This document shows positions 18,972-27,004 of a stretch of DNA of 64,000 nucleotides, one piece after another. Below the pieces are notes generated by a model. That model was not told the DNA's origin, searched no databases, and saw only the letters and a list, made by a program, of their open reading frames with translations. Made by a program: the position numbers and the translations under genes. This DNA is from Mucilaginibacter endophyticus (GTDB taxonomy: Bacteria; Bacteroidota; Bacteroidia; Sphingobacteriales; Sphingobacteriaceae): contig NZ_QPCG01000004.1 in assembly GCF_003351025.1 (NCBI RefSeq), forward strand, positions 124,001 through 188,000. The letters are read 5' to 3'. The stretch's first letter is position 1; every line of letters begins with the position of its first letter.

Positions 18972-20675
18972 TTAATTAGCCTTCTTAGCTGAAGGACCAG
19001 GTACCATCACACTAATAATCCATGCGATAATGATGAGCAGAAGAGCGCCGATAGCATTAAGCCACAAATAGGCAATTACATTATAATACCCCATAAGGCA
19101 GATCAATGCTTCGGTTATAATAGCGGCTATAAATACAGCGGTACCTTTTATCTTCTTGAGATAAAAAGCTACAATGAATACACCAAGAATGGTTCCGTAA
19201 ATATAGGAACCCAATTGGTTTACCGCTTCCAGCAGATTACCGATCCTACTGGCGTACAAGGCCATACCTATGCAAACTACTCCCCAAAATACGGTAGCCA
19301 GTCGAGATGCGTTTAGATAAATCTGGTCTGTGGCATTCGGATTAATAATACGCTTATAAATATCAACCACACTTGTAGAAGCCAGCGAGTTTAAAGCACT
19401 TGCGGTTGAGCCCATAGATGCCAGGAAAATAATGGCCATCAGCAAGCCGATCAATCCTTTAGGCAGGTACTGCGTTACAAAAGTCAGGAACACATAATTG
19501 GTATCATTATCATCGGCCTTGGGATTATTTTTCTTCATCAGCTCAATCGCATTTTGCCTGATGCTATGGGCCTGCATATCGGCTACCTTTAGCTGGCCCT
19601 GCGCCTGGTTAATGCGGTCTTCGTTTTTACTGTCGATGGCCTTGATCAGCTCATCGGCCTTGGTTTTCTTTTGCTCAAAAGCCTGGGTGTATTGCTGATC
19701 AAGATAATTGTATTGTGTAGCGTAATTGCTTTTTTGAATTTGCTTAACCTCGTACTGATTAAAAAACATTGGCGGGCGGTTAAACTGGTAAAACGTGAAT
19801 ACCAGCACGCCTATCAATAGGATCAGGAATTGCATCGGGATCTTGATCAGTCCATTCATGATCAGTCCAAGACGGCTTTGCCCTACCGAACTTCCGGTTA
19901 AATAACGCCCTACCTGGCTTTGGTCGGTACCGAAGTAAGAGAGTTGTAAAAAGAAACCACCAATTAATCCGCTCCAGATAGTATAACGGTTATCCGGGTC
20001 AAATTTCCAGTCTATTACGTTCATCCGGCCCATTTTACCGGCCATTTTCAGCGAGCTCATGAAGCTCACATTACCCGGCAGCAGGTAAACCACCAATATG
20101 CCCGCCAAAAACATGCCCATAAAAATGATGCTCATTTGCAGCAGTTGCGTATACGATACGGCCTTGCTTCCGCCATACACTGTATAAATGATCACCAGGC
20201 CGCCTATAAAAAGCGTGGTATAAACGGTGTTGATGTTTAATATGGTTGAAAGGATAATGGATGGCGCGTAAATAGTAACCCCGGTTGAAAGGCCCCGCTG
20301 CACCAAAAACAAAAATGAGGTAAGCGCGCGGGTTTTCAGATCAAAACGCTGTTCCAGGAATTCGTAGGCCGTGTAAACTTTGAGTCGGTGAAAAATGGGA
20401 ACAAAGGTGATGCAAAGCACAATCATGGCCAGCGGCAGCCCGAAGTAGAACTGCACAAAACGCATCCCATCAGAGTAAGCCTGTCCCGGTGCCGAAAGAA
20501 ATGTGATAGCACTGGCCTGCGTGGCCATTACCGATAGCCCTACATGGTACCAGGGCAAGGAGCGGTTGCCCATCAAAAACTGGTCGATATTTTTATTGCT
20601 GCCACTTTTCCATATGCCATACAGCACTATAGAGAATATGGTGAGCCCTAAAACAATCCAGTCGATTAAACTCAT
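18972..20675 (-). CDS. Sodium:solute symporter (SSS) family transporter
   Basis: 567 residues with about 13-14 hydrophobic segments. SSS hallmarks include WYHVGLSVMATQASAITFLSAPGQAYSDG (sodium-site region, helix 1-2), YTAYEFLEQRFDLKTRALTSF, and IIFLASMGSTASALNSLASTSVVDIYKRI in the late helices. Substrate is not readable from sequence; Bacteroidota members serve sugars, sialic acid, amino acids or organic acids. An extra hydrophilic, Gln/Lys-rich helical stretch of roughly 80 residues (about 310-390) interrupts the membrane region. Its ATG overlaps the stop of the upstream 41-residue ORF (ATGA), so translation is probably coupled. Confidence 0.9.
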   Translation of the reverse strand: MSLIDWIVLGLTIFSIVLYGIWKSGSNKNIDQFLMGNRSLPWYHVGLSVMATQASAITFLSAPGQAYSDGMRFVQFYFGLPLAMIVLCITFVPIFHRLKVYTAYEFLEQRFDLKTRALTSFLFLVQRGLSTGVTIYAPSIILSTILNINTVYTTLFIGGLVIIYTVYGGSKAVSYTQLLQMSIIFMGMFLAGILVVYLLPGNVSFMSSLKMAGKMGRMNVIDWKFDPDNRYTIWSGLIGGFFLQLSYFGTDQSQVGRYLTGSSVGQSRLGLIMNGLIKIPMQFLILLIGVLVFTFYQFNRPPMFFNQYEVKQIQKSNYATQYNYLDQQYTQAFEQKKTKADELIKAIDSKNEDRINQAQGQLKVADMQAHSIRQNAIELMKKNNPKADDNDTNYVFLTFVTQYLPKGLIGLLMAIIFLASMGSTASALNSLASTSVVDIYKRIINPNATDQIYLNASRLATVFWGVVCIGMALYASRIGNLLEAVNQLGSYIYGTILGVFIVAFYLKKIKGTAVFIAAIITEALICLMGYYNVIAYLWLNAIGALLLIIIAWIISVMVPGPSAKKAN

Positions 20676-20797
20676 TCAAAAAATTTGGTAATGAGCCAGA
20701 ATATTAAAACTAAAAAAACCAGCCATGCGGCAACAATGCCGTAAAACTGGTTCCAATTTTTTATAAATGAAGGGAGGTCAGGATCAGGCCTCTTCAT
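20672..20797 (-). CDS. 41-residue single-pass membrane microprotein upstream of the symporter
   Basis: Short frame: MKRPDPDLPSFIKNWNQFYG followed by a hydrophobic segment (residues 21-37, VAAWLVFLVLIFWLI) and a TKFFE end. It overlaps the preceding 63-residue gene by 14 bp, and its TGA overlaps the symporter ATG by 4 bp (ATGA). Tight coupling on both sides, a clean transmembrane helix and a charged N-terminus support a real gene. Likely an accessory subunit or assembly factor of the symporter, by inference from layout. I do not know a named family with certainty. Confidence 0.72.
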   Translation of the reverse strand: MKRPDPDLPSFIKNWNQFYGIVAAWLVFLVLIFWLITKFFE

Positions 20798-20975
20798 TAC
20801 GGCCACGAACTAACACGGCGATATATGCAGCAGCAGTTAACAAGCCTAAAACACCACCTACAAAAATCCAGGTAAAGCCTTTATCGATAATAAAACCAAC
20901 GAATAAGCCGGTCACTAATCCAACCAGGTAGTATATGAAATCAAAGTTTTCTTTTTCTTCTTTATGGTGTCCCAT
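20784..20975 (-). CDS. Small two-helix membrane protein, first gene of symporter operon
   Basis: 63 residues: a charged start (MGHHKEEKENFDF), two hydrophobic helices (YYLVGLVTGLFVGFII and WIFVGGVLGLLTAAAYIAVLV) and a charged tail RGRNEEA. Length and layout recall AtpI/AtpZ-type small membrane proteins, but no ATP synthase genes are present, so function is unknown. It starts a three-gene operon with the 41-residue ORF and the symporter, driven by the promoter at 20998-21028. Confidence 0.75.
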   Translation of the reverse strand: MGHHKEEKENFDFIYYLVGLVTGLFVGFIIDKGFTWIFVGGVLGLLTAAAYIAVLVRGRNEEA

Positions 20976-20997
20976 GATGTTATGAATATGATTGCGG

Positions 20998-21028
20998 CAA
21001 AAATAGGTGATTAATTGAATTTTACCAA
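20998..21028 (-). promoter_or_regulatory. Promoter of the small-protein/symporter operon
   Basis: Read leftwards: TTG (21028-21026), 20 bp, then TATTTTTG (21005-20998), matching the Bacteroidota -33 TTG / -7 TAnnTTTG pattern. The ATG at 20975 follows after 22 bp. Confidence 0.6.
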
Positions 21029-21071
21029 CTGTTTATTTTGTAAAAGGATTATGAATGTTTAAAACAACTAC

Positions 21072-21160
21072 GTCATTGCGAGGCACGAAGCAATCGCATG
21101 CTATACAGAGCGGCTATGCTTCCGTGCGATTGCTTCGTCGTTCCTCCTCGCAATGACATA
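21072..21160. repeat. Dispersed palindromic repeat family B, copy 2
   Basis: CGTCATTGCGAGGCACGAAG ... and its inverse TCGTTCCTCCTCGCAATGACAT, with inner GCAATCGCATGC and GTGCGATTGC. It lies between the PIG-L gene end and the symporter operon promoter. Confidence 0.85.
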
Positions 21161-21190
21161 ATGGAAGAACATTATTAATTAAATAACATA

Positions 21191-23662
21191 TCAATTTGTT
21201 CCTGTTGATGGCTTTGGCTTGCTCAGTAAGTTGATGAACAACCTGTATGCTCCGGGTACACCAGCAGGCAATTCTCTGAAAAATGCCAGCGAGGTGTACA
21301 CAAACCTGCCTTTGCCGTAATCGCCAACAATTAATGATCCGTTAAGCGGTTCTTCGCCTTTGTCATGCATTTGCAGAATAGGCTTATACTGCGGATCGAT
21401 GTTGGTTACATAGTATAATCCACGTTCCTGGATCCAACCGTTGAAATCATCATTAGTTATTTTATTAGGATAGTTCAGTACCGGGTTCTGCTGATCTAAT
21501 ATGGATATTTCGGCGTTTTCATCGGTAACCCTTCTGTTTACTACAGTGAACGGATAAGGACCTATTTGTTTTACCACAATACCATTGTTGTTATTGTACT
21601 GCACCACCAGGTTGCCGCCGTTTTTTACATATTCCAATAATTTAGGTTGCTGATAAGCAAGGCGCTCATTCACGTTGTAGGCCCGAACCCCGGTTACGAT
21701 GGCATCGTATACCGATAAATCACCGTTCATCACTTCATTTTCGGTAAGTAAATGCACTTCGTAACCTACCTGGCGTAAAGCTTCCGGCATTTGATCGCCG
21801 GCTCCGACAATGTAACCTATCTTTTTACCGTTGGCTTTCAGGTCGAGGTAAACGAGTTTAGTTTGAGCGGGCGGAAATAAAGTAATTGCCGGCACGTGAT
21901 CGTACCTGATGCGGCGAAGGCTAAGCGAAAACGGTTTTCCATTGGCATTAACAACGGCTTCCAGTTCTGCTACTTTTTGCTTGTTATCCGTAGGTTTTAC
22001 AGTAAACGCTACCGACCATTCGTCATTTTTATCTTTATTGGTGAAATCAATCTTCTCCGGACTTATTTTAAAACCAGCAACCGGTTTAAGGCTAATGCTT
22101 CCATTTGCTTTGGCAAAGCTTTTCAGGTTCAGCAACACCGTTTGCGCTTGTTGTGTGCTGAAGATATAATCCTTGTTATCGATGTTTGCTGTAACCGGTG
22201 GGGTAATTTCTATAGGCTGATATACCTCTCCCCTAACCGGATCTACATATTTATAAATAATCCGGCGATCTATATTAATAGGCTTGCCTTCTACGATAAA
22301 TTGGAATGTAACTTTTGGCAGATCAGGATTTTCGGGGTTACCTGCAAGCGTATTATCTGGCAGCGTATAAACGCCAACGGGGTGCGGTGCTGCTAACCAG
22401 TAAGGCTGCGTTAAGGCAGATGCCGCTGCAGTGGTTTCAAAAGTTTGCACCTGATTAAACGGCAGCTCTTTGCTTTGCAACGCTAACGAGCTGTCGTTAG
22501 CCTCAATGCTATTTATTTTAACACGATAATTAAAACGGTTAATCACCTGCGCACGTATATTTATTTTATCACCAAGCGAGTAAGTTGGTTCGGTAGCGTA
22601 AGCTTCAAACCACAAACCGGCACAGGTAGCAATCAGGTTATTCAGTTCTTTAGTTTTCTGTTCGCGCCAGTAAGTATCCGGAACTTTCTCAACCTTCATT
22701 AAAAGCTGAACCAGGGCCGGCAATGATTTTTCGGGAGCCTCGCTTATAAAGTTTCGCCTGATAACATTTACAAGAGCAGCAATGGCATCACCGTCCTTAA
22801 CGCGTTTCCAGGTTGTGTTAACACCATCCATCAGGTCTTCCTGGGGTGCATCACCTAAAATAGTTTTGAAAAATTCGAATGATTCGCCGCGTTGTTTAGC
22901 CGAACCGAAGCCTTGGGTTTTGTGGTTGCTACGGCTTTCGGCAGCTATTTCGCCGTAGCTTTTGCCCAGGGTAGTATTGTAAACGCCAACGTCTATCTTA
23001 AACTGATCGGCGGCGGTAGTATTTGTGCTACCAAAATTGAAAGTGTTCCACATGAGGCGTTTGGCCTGCCATGGTTTTACATATTTTAATTGTTCGGGAT
23101 AACGGTTGGGATCAGCAGCAGCAGTAAAAGCCTCCTGCGCCAATATTGCCGATGAAGTATGATGACCATGGCCACCTTCGCCGGTTGTAGGGAAACGGCA
23201 AATAATCACATCTGGCCTAAACTTGCGGATCACCCAAACAACATCGCCCAATACTTTTTCTTTATCCCAGATCTTCAGCGTCTCTTCCGGTCCTTTTGAA
23301 AAACCAAAATCATTAGCGCGTGTAAAAAACTGTTCGGCGCCATCAACCCTTCGGGCTGCCAGCAGTTCCTGCGTACGGATCAATCCAAGTAGTTCGCTTT
23401 GCTCATTGCCTATCAGGTTTTGGCCGCCATCTCCACGGGTAAGCGACAAATACCCGGTGCGATAATGTTTTTCCTGCGCCAGGTAAGCAAGCAAGCGGGT
23501 ATTTTCATCATCCGGGTGTGCCGCCACATACAGCACGCTGCCCAGCACATCAAGCTTTTTTAAATTTTGCTGAATAGTGCCAAGATCAGTTGGCGGATTG
23601 GTTTGGGCATTTGATAAAACAGTTGCAAACAGCAATAATGCAATGAGGTAGATACGCTTCAT
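21191..23662 (-). CDS. PIG-L (LmbE-like) family deacetylase, large secreted form
   Basis: 823 residues. Signal peptide 1-19 (ending VLSNAQ). Residues 40-290 are the PIG-L/LmbE zinc-dependent N-deacetylase domain, with AAHPDDE (His49, Asp51, Asp52), RGDGGQN and the third metal ligand region GHGHHTSS. The middle part (400-600) is beta-rich, and residues 630-820 resemble a class-I amidotransferase-like fold (IGYIVGAGDQMPEALRQVGYEVHLL, VTGVRAYNVNERL, YVKNGGNLVVQYNNNNG). PIG-L enzymes deacetylate GlcNAc-type sugars in small molecules or glycolipids; this long exported form may act on glycans. A -7 element TATATTTG (23675-23668) ends 5 bp before the ATG. Confidence 0.88.
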   Translation of the reverse strand: MKRIYLIALLLFATVLSNAQTNPPTDLGTIQQNLKKLDVLGSVLYVAAHPDDENTRLLAYLAQEKHYRTGYLSLTRGDGGQNLIGNEQSELLGLIRTQELLAARRVDGAEQFFTRANDFGFSKGPEETLKIWDKEKVLGDVVWVIRKFRPDVIICRFPTTGEGGHGHHTSSAILAQEAFTAAADPNRYPEQLKYVKPWQAKRLMWNTFNFGSTNTTAADQFKIDVGVYNTTLGKSYGEIAAESRSNHKTQGFGSAKQRGESFEFFKTILGDAPQEDLMDGVNTTWKRVKDGDAIAALVNVIRRNFISEAPEKSLPALVQLLMKVEKVPDTYWREQKTKELNNLIATCAGLWFEAYATEPTYSLGDKINIRAQVINRFNYRVKINSIEANDSSLALQSKELPFNQVQTFETTAAASALTQPYWLAAPHPVGVYTLPDNTLAGNPENPDLPKVTFQFIVEGKPINIDRRIIYKYVDPVRGEVYQPIEITPPVTANIDNKDYIFSTQQAQTVLLNLKSFAKANGSISLKPVAGFKISPEKIDFTNKDKNDEWSVAFTVKPTDNKQKVAELEAVVNANGKPFSLSLRRIRYDHVPAITLFPPAQTKLVYLDLKANGKKIGYIVGAGDQMPEALRQVGYEVHLLTENEVMNGDLSVYDAIVTGVRAYNVNERLAYQQPKLLEYVKNGGNLVVQYNNNNGIVVKQIGPYPFTVVNRRVTDENAEISILDQQNPVLNYPNKITNDDFNGWIQERGLYYVTNIDPQYKPILQMHDKGEEPLNGSLIVGDYGKGRFVYTSLAFFRELPAGVPGAYRLFINLLSKPKPSTGTN

Positions 23663-23846
23663 AGCAACAAATATATTGAAAGATAAATATTCTGCATTTG
23701 CTGTATCAACAATATAACAAAACCATTACTATGAGCATCAATCTGTTAAGATTTTTGGCCATAGTTATTAAATGTTTCAACAAACACTTTTAATTTTTAT
23801 AATTTTCTTAAGCCATGTCAAACAAATCTGTCATTCGATGGTAATC

Positions 23847-23862
23847 TTAATCAACTGATTAA
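23847..23862. promoter_or_regulatory. Upstream palindromic operator candidate for the TetR regulator
   Basis: TTAATCAACTGATTAA: 7-bp arms TTAATCA/TGATTAA around two bases. It shares its half-site with the palindrome at 23888-23907. Centres are 43 bp apart, about four helical turns, so two dimers would sit on one face of the DNA. Confidence 0.6.
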
Positions 23863-23887
23863 CTTTTTCTGCTTCAATCCGATACGC

Positions 23888-23912
23888 TTAATCAATCGTT
23901 TGATTAATTTTG
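23888..23912 (+). promoter_or_regulatory. Operator overlapping the -7 element of the efflux operon
   Basis: Palindrome TTAATCAATCGTTTGATTAA (23888-23907) has exact 8-bp arms around TCGT. Its right arm overlaps TAATTTTG (23905-23912), a TAnnTTTG -7 element placed 13 bp before the ATG of the TetR gene. A repressor bound here would block promoter access, which fits autoregulation by the first gene of the operon. Confidence 0.65.
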
Positions 23913-23925
23913 TGCCGTTAAAACA

Positions 23926-24573
23926 ATGGAAAAAGATAAAATAGATAAAAAAGACCATATCCTCGACGTAGCCGAAAAGGTGTTCGCGGATCTTGGTTAT
24001 GACGGTGCCTCCACCCGTACCATATCGGGCGAAGCCGGTGTAAACATGGCTATGCTCAATTACTATTTTGGATCAAAAGAAGGGCTTTTCCTGGCAGTTT
24101 TTAAGCGTAAAATCGATTCGTTCCGCACCCTGCTGCAAAATATTGGCAGCGATGAAAGCATGAACGCCTGGGATAAACTGGATAAATGCATTGACAATTA
24201 CGTTGAGCGCATTATTGCCAATAACTGTTTTCAAAAGCTTATAAACAGAGAAGTATCCATGAACAAACGTGGTGATCTTACCGATAAGATCATCGAAATA
24301 TTAATGGTAAATGTGTACGAGGTAAAAAGAATTATGGAAGAGGGCGTAAACAACGGCCTGTTTTATAAGGATGTTGATGTGCCTCTTGTAATTGCCACCC
24401 TATTCGGTACAAAAAATTATATCGTTAACATGCCGCAGCTATCATCATTAATACTGGGACATGATATTCGTGATGAAAAGTTTATGGAAAATGAACTGAA
24501 ACCACGCGTTAAAACATACATGAAAAGACTTTTAAAAGCTTATTTAGTTAATGAACATGACAACTCCAAATAA
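23926..24573 (+). CDS. TetR/AcrR family transcriptional regulator
   Basis: 215 residues. The N-terminal helix-turn-helix (residues 10-58) reads ILDVAEKVFADLGYDGASTR then AMLNYYFGSKEGLFLAVFKR, the classic TetR pattern. The C-terminal ligand domain is helical and not diagnostic. It is the first gene of an efflux operon (TolC, HlyD and MFS genes follow with overlaps or short gaps), so it most likely represses that operon until a toxic compound binds. Two palindromes in the upstream 80 bp are plausible binding sites. Confidence 0.9.
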   Translation: MEKDKIDKKDHILDVAEKVFADLGYDGASTRTISGEAGVNMAMLNYYFGSKEGLFLAVFKRKIDSFRTLLQNIGSDESMNAWDKLDKCIDNYVERIIANNCFQKLINREVSMNKRGDLTDKIIEILMVNVYEVKRIMEEGVNNGLFYKDVDVPLVIATLFGTKNYIVNMPQLSSLILGHDIRDEKFMENELKPRVKTYMKRLLKAYLVNEHDNSK

Positions 24574-25921
24574 CAAAACCAATCACCTTAAACTATTAAA
24601 GCAGGTGTTACGGCCCATTTTGCGTGGCAGTATCGCCCTCATAGTTTTAAGCCTGCCTTTTGTAGCCAGCGCGCAAGACAGGACACTAACACTTGATGAG
24701 GCTATTAAACTTGGCCTTGAAAACAGCAAAACGCTAAAACTATCAAACTCAAAGGTTGAGCAGGCTATTTCTGAATACAACCAGGCTAAAGATGAAGCCC
24801 TGCCAACAGGTAAAGTAAGCTATGGTTACAACCACGCCGAAATTCCGGCCAACAGGCTTGCTTTAGGTTCTGAAAGCTTTAATCTGCCTAACCGCGCTGA
24901 TGCTTACCTTGGCATCCTTACTTTAAACCAAACCATATTTGCAGGCGGTAAATTGAAATATGCCCGTCAGTCAACCGACTTGCTTACACAGGTAGCCCGT
25001 TTGGATATAGAGAATGATAAAGACCAGATTGTTTACGACATCATCAGCTCATATTACAATCTGTACAAAGTATTGCAAAGCAAAAAAGTAGTAGCACAAA
25101 ACTTAACCACTGTTGATGGTCAGATTAAACAGGCACAACGCTTTTTTGAACAGGGCCTGGTAACTAAAAACGATGTATTGCGTTTTCAATTACAACGCTC
25201 AAACATTGAAGTTAACGGTGTAGACCTGGAAACTAACCGTCGTATCATTAACTACAACCTTAACGTATTGTTAGGTTTACCTGAAGGTACACAGTTAAAT
25301 ATCGACCAGATTACCGAAGCCGACAGGCAGGTAGCTCCGCTTACTGCTTACCTTGATACAGCAATGGCTGTTCGCCCTGAGTTTAAACAATTCGCGCTAC
25401 GCAGCCGTGTTGCCGAAACCAATATCAAAAGCATTAAAGCTAATGAATTGCCAACTTTAGGCGCTTCAGTTGCAGGTTATTATGTTGATGTTAACGCCAA
25501 TCCTATCCCTAAAAGCGGTAACTTCATCACTCCACTATCGGCCGGCTTAACACTGTCATGGAACTTCAGCTCATTGTGGACAAACAAAAACAAGGTAAAA
25601 GAAGCCCAGATTCAGAGCCAGCAGGTTGATATCAACAAAAGTATCACTACCGACCGTGTAAAAGACGAGGTTAACCAAAGCTACCAGAGCTATACCCAGG
25701 CCCTTGAAAAAATCAAACTTTTACAAACAGCTATTGATCAGGCAGGTGAAAACAACAAGATCCTCGAATCAAAATACAAAAGCAATATAGCCTCAGCTAC
25801 AGACAGGGCCGACGCGGAAACATTGCTTTACCAGGCACAGATCAACTTAGAATTGGCTAAAGCCGATGCTGGTCTGGCTTACTATACTCTACAAAAATCA
25901 ACAGGAAAAATCAACAAATAA
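24551..25921 (+). CDS. TolC family outer-membrane efflux protein
   Basis: 456 residues. It overlaps the TetR gene end by 23 bp. Signal segment about residues 27-42 (GSIALIVLSLPFVASAQ) after a long basic start. Two OEP repeats: LTLDEAIKLGLENSKTLKLS near the N-terminus and a second repeat from about 250, with long coiled-coil helices (VVAQNLTTVDGQIKQAQRFF, KIKLLQTAIDQAGENNKILE). It forms the outer-membrane exit duct for the adaptor and pump encoded next. Starts at 24551 or 24557 are both possible. Confidence 0.92.
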   Translation: MNMTTPNNKTNHLKLLKQVLRPILRGSIALIVLSLPFVASAQDRTLTLDEAIKLGLENSKTLKLSNSKVEQAISEYNQAKDEALPTGKVSYGYNHAEIPANRLALGSESFNLPNRADAYLGILTLNQTIFAGGKLKYARQSTDLLTQVARLDIENDKDQIVYDIISSYYNLYKVLQSKKVVAQNLTTVDGQIKQAQRFFEQGLVTKNDVLRFQLQRSNIEVNGVDLETNRRIINYNLNVLLGLPEGTQLNIDQITEADRQVAPLTAYLDTAMAVRPEFKQFALRSRVAETNIKSIKANELPTLGASVAGYYVDVNANPIPKSGNFITPLSAGLTLSWNFSSLWTNKNKVKEAQIQSQQVDINKSITTDRVKDEVNQSYQSYTQALEKIKLLQTAIDQAGENNKILESKYKSNIASATDRADAETLLYQAQINLELAKADAGLAYYTLQKSTGKINK

Positions 25922-25944
25922 CAATACCAAACCTTTTAAATAAA

Positions 25945-27000
25945 ATGGCAAAGGAACAAGAAACACCGGAACAACCGAAAAAGAAAAACAAAGTTATCCC
26001 CATCATATTAGGCATTGTACTTATTGGCGGCGTAATTTTCGGTATAAAAGAATACATCTACTTCAGCAAACACATTGATACTGATGATGCGCAGATTGAC
26101 GGCGATATCAGCCCTGTAGTTGCCCGCGTTGGCGGATATGTTGATTCAATTTATTTTGAAGAAAATACCCACGTAAACGTTGGTCAGCCGTTGGTTAAAA
26201 TTGACGACCGCGACTATAAAGTAAAATTAGAGCAGGCTCAGGCTGCACAAGTTGGCGCAAGCGCTGGTATCAATGTAAACCAGTCACAGATCTTCGCTAA
26301 CGAAGCAAATTCTGCTGGCGCTAAAGCTCAGGTTGCATCAAACGCTGCCCACTTAGAGAAAGTACAAAAAGATTACGACCGTTATGCCAACCTGGTAAAA
26401 GACGGATCAGTAACTCAACAACAATTTGACCAGGCCAAAGCCGATCTTGATGTTGCTAAAGCTAACTACAAAGCATCACAGGACCAGTACAAAGCTGCTG
26501 TTGAGCAAATTGGTACTACCCGCAGCCAGTTAGCAGTTACCCACACAGGCGTGTCACAAAGGCAGGTTGATATTGACTATGCAAAACTACAATTGAGCTA
26601 TACTTTAGTTAAATCACCTGCAAGTGGTTTAGCATCTAAAAAGAATGTACAGTTAGGTCAGCTGGTACAGGCTGGTCAAACTTTGTTCTCAATTGTGAAT
26701 GACAACAGCCTTTACATTACTGCCAACTACAAAGAAACTCAGCTTACCAACATCAAAAACGGTTTAAAAGTGGAGATTGAAGTTGACGCTTATCCTGATA
26801 TGAAACTGGAAGGCCAGGTTTACAATTTTTCACCTGCTACAGGTGCTAAATTCTCCCTGCTTCCTCCGGATAACGCTACCGGTAACTTCGTAAAAGTTGT
26901 ACAACGTGTGCCTGTAAAAATCAAAATTAACGGCACTAAAGAAGAGCTTGCAAAATTACGCCCTGGTATGAGCGTAAACGTATCAGTAATTAAAGAATAA
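25945..27000 (+). CDS. emrA: HlyD/EmrA family periplasmic adaptor (membrane fusion protein)
   Basis: 351 residues. A basic cytoplasmic start (KKKNK) is followed by one membrane anchor (residues 16-36, VIPIILGIVLIGGVIFGI), the biotinyl-lipoyl half ISPVVARVGGYVDSIYFEEN, a long helical hairpin (residues 90-200), the second lipoyl half SYTLVKSPASGLASKKNVQLGQ (quoted in part), and a beta-barrel domain. The motif HIDTDDAQIDGD is typical for EmrA. It bridges the MFS pump at 27005 and the TolC protein at 24551. Gap of 23 bp to each side or less, so one operon. Confidence 0.93.
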   Translation: MAKEQETPEQPKKKNKVIPIILGIVLIGGVIFGIKEYIYFSKHIDTDDAQIDGDISPVVARVGGYVDSIYFEENTHVNVGQPLVKIDDRDYKVKLEQAQAAQVGASAGINVNQSQIFANEANSAGAKAQVASNAAHLEKVQKDYDRYANLVKDGSVTQQQFDQAKADLDVAKANYKASQDQYKAAVEQIGTTRSQLAVTHTGVSQRQVDIDYAKLQLSYTLVKSPASGLASKKNVQLGQLVQAGQTLFSIVNDNSLYITANYKETQLTNIKNGLKVEIEVDAYPDMKLEGQVYNFSPATGAKFSLLPPDNATGNFVKVVQRVPVKIKINGTKEELAKLRPGMSVNVSVIKE

Positions 27001-27004
27001 TATT

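Noticed and set aside
20784..20975. AtpI/AtpZ of an ATP synthase operon
   Set aside because: Only size and two helices agree; no ATP synthase gene is near, and the gene is part of a symporter operon.
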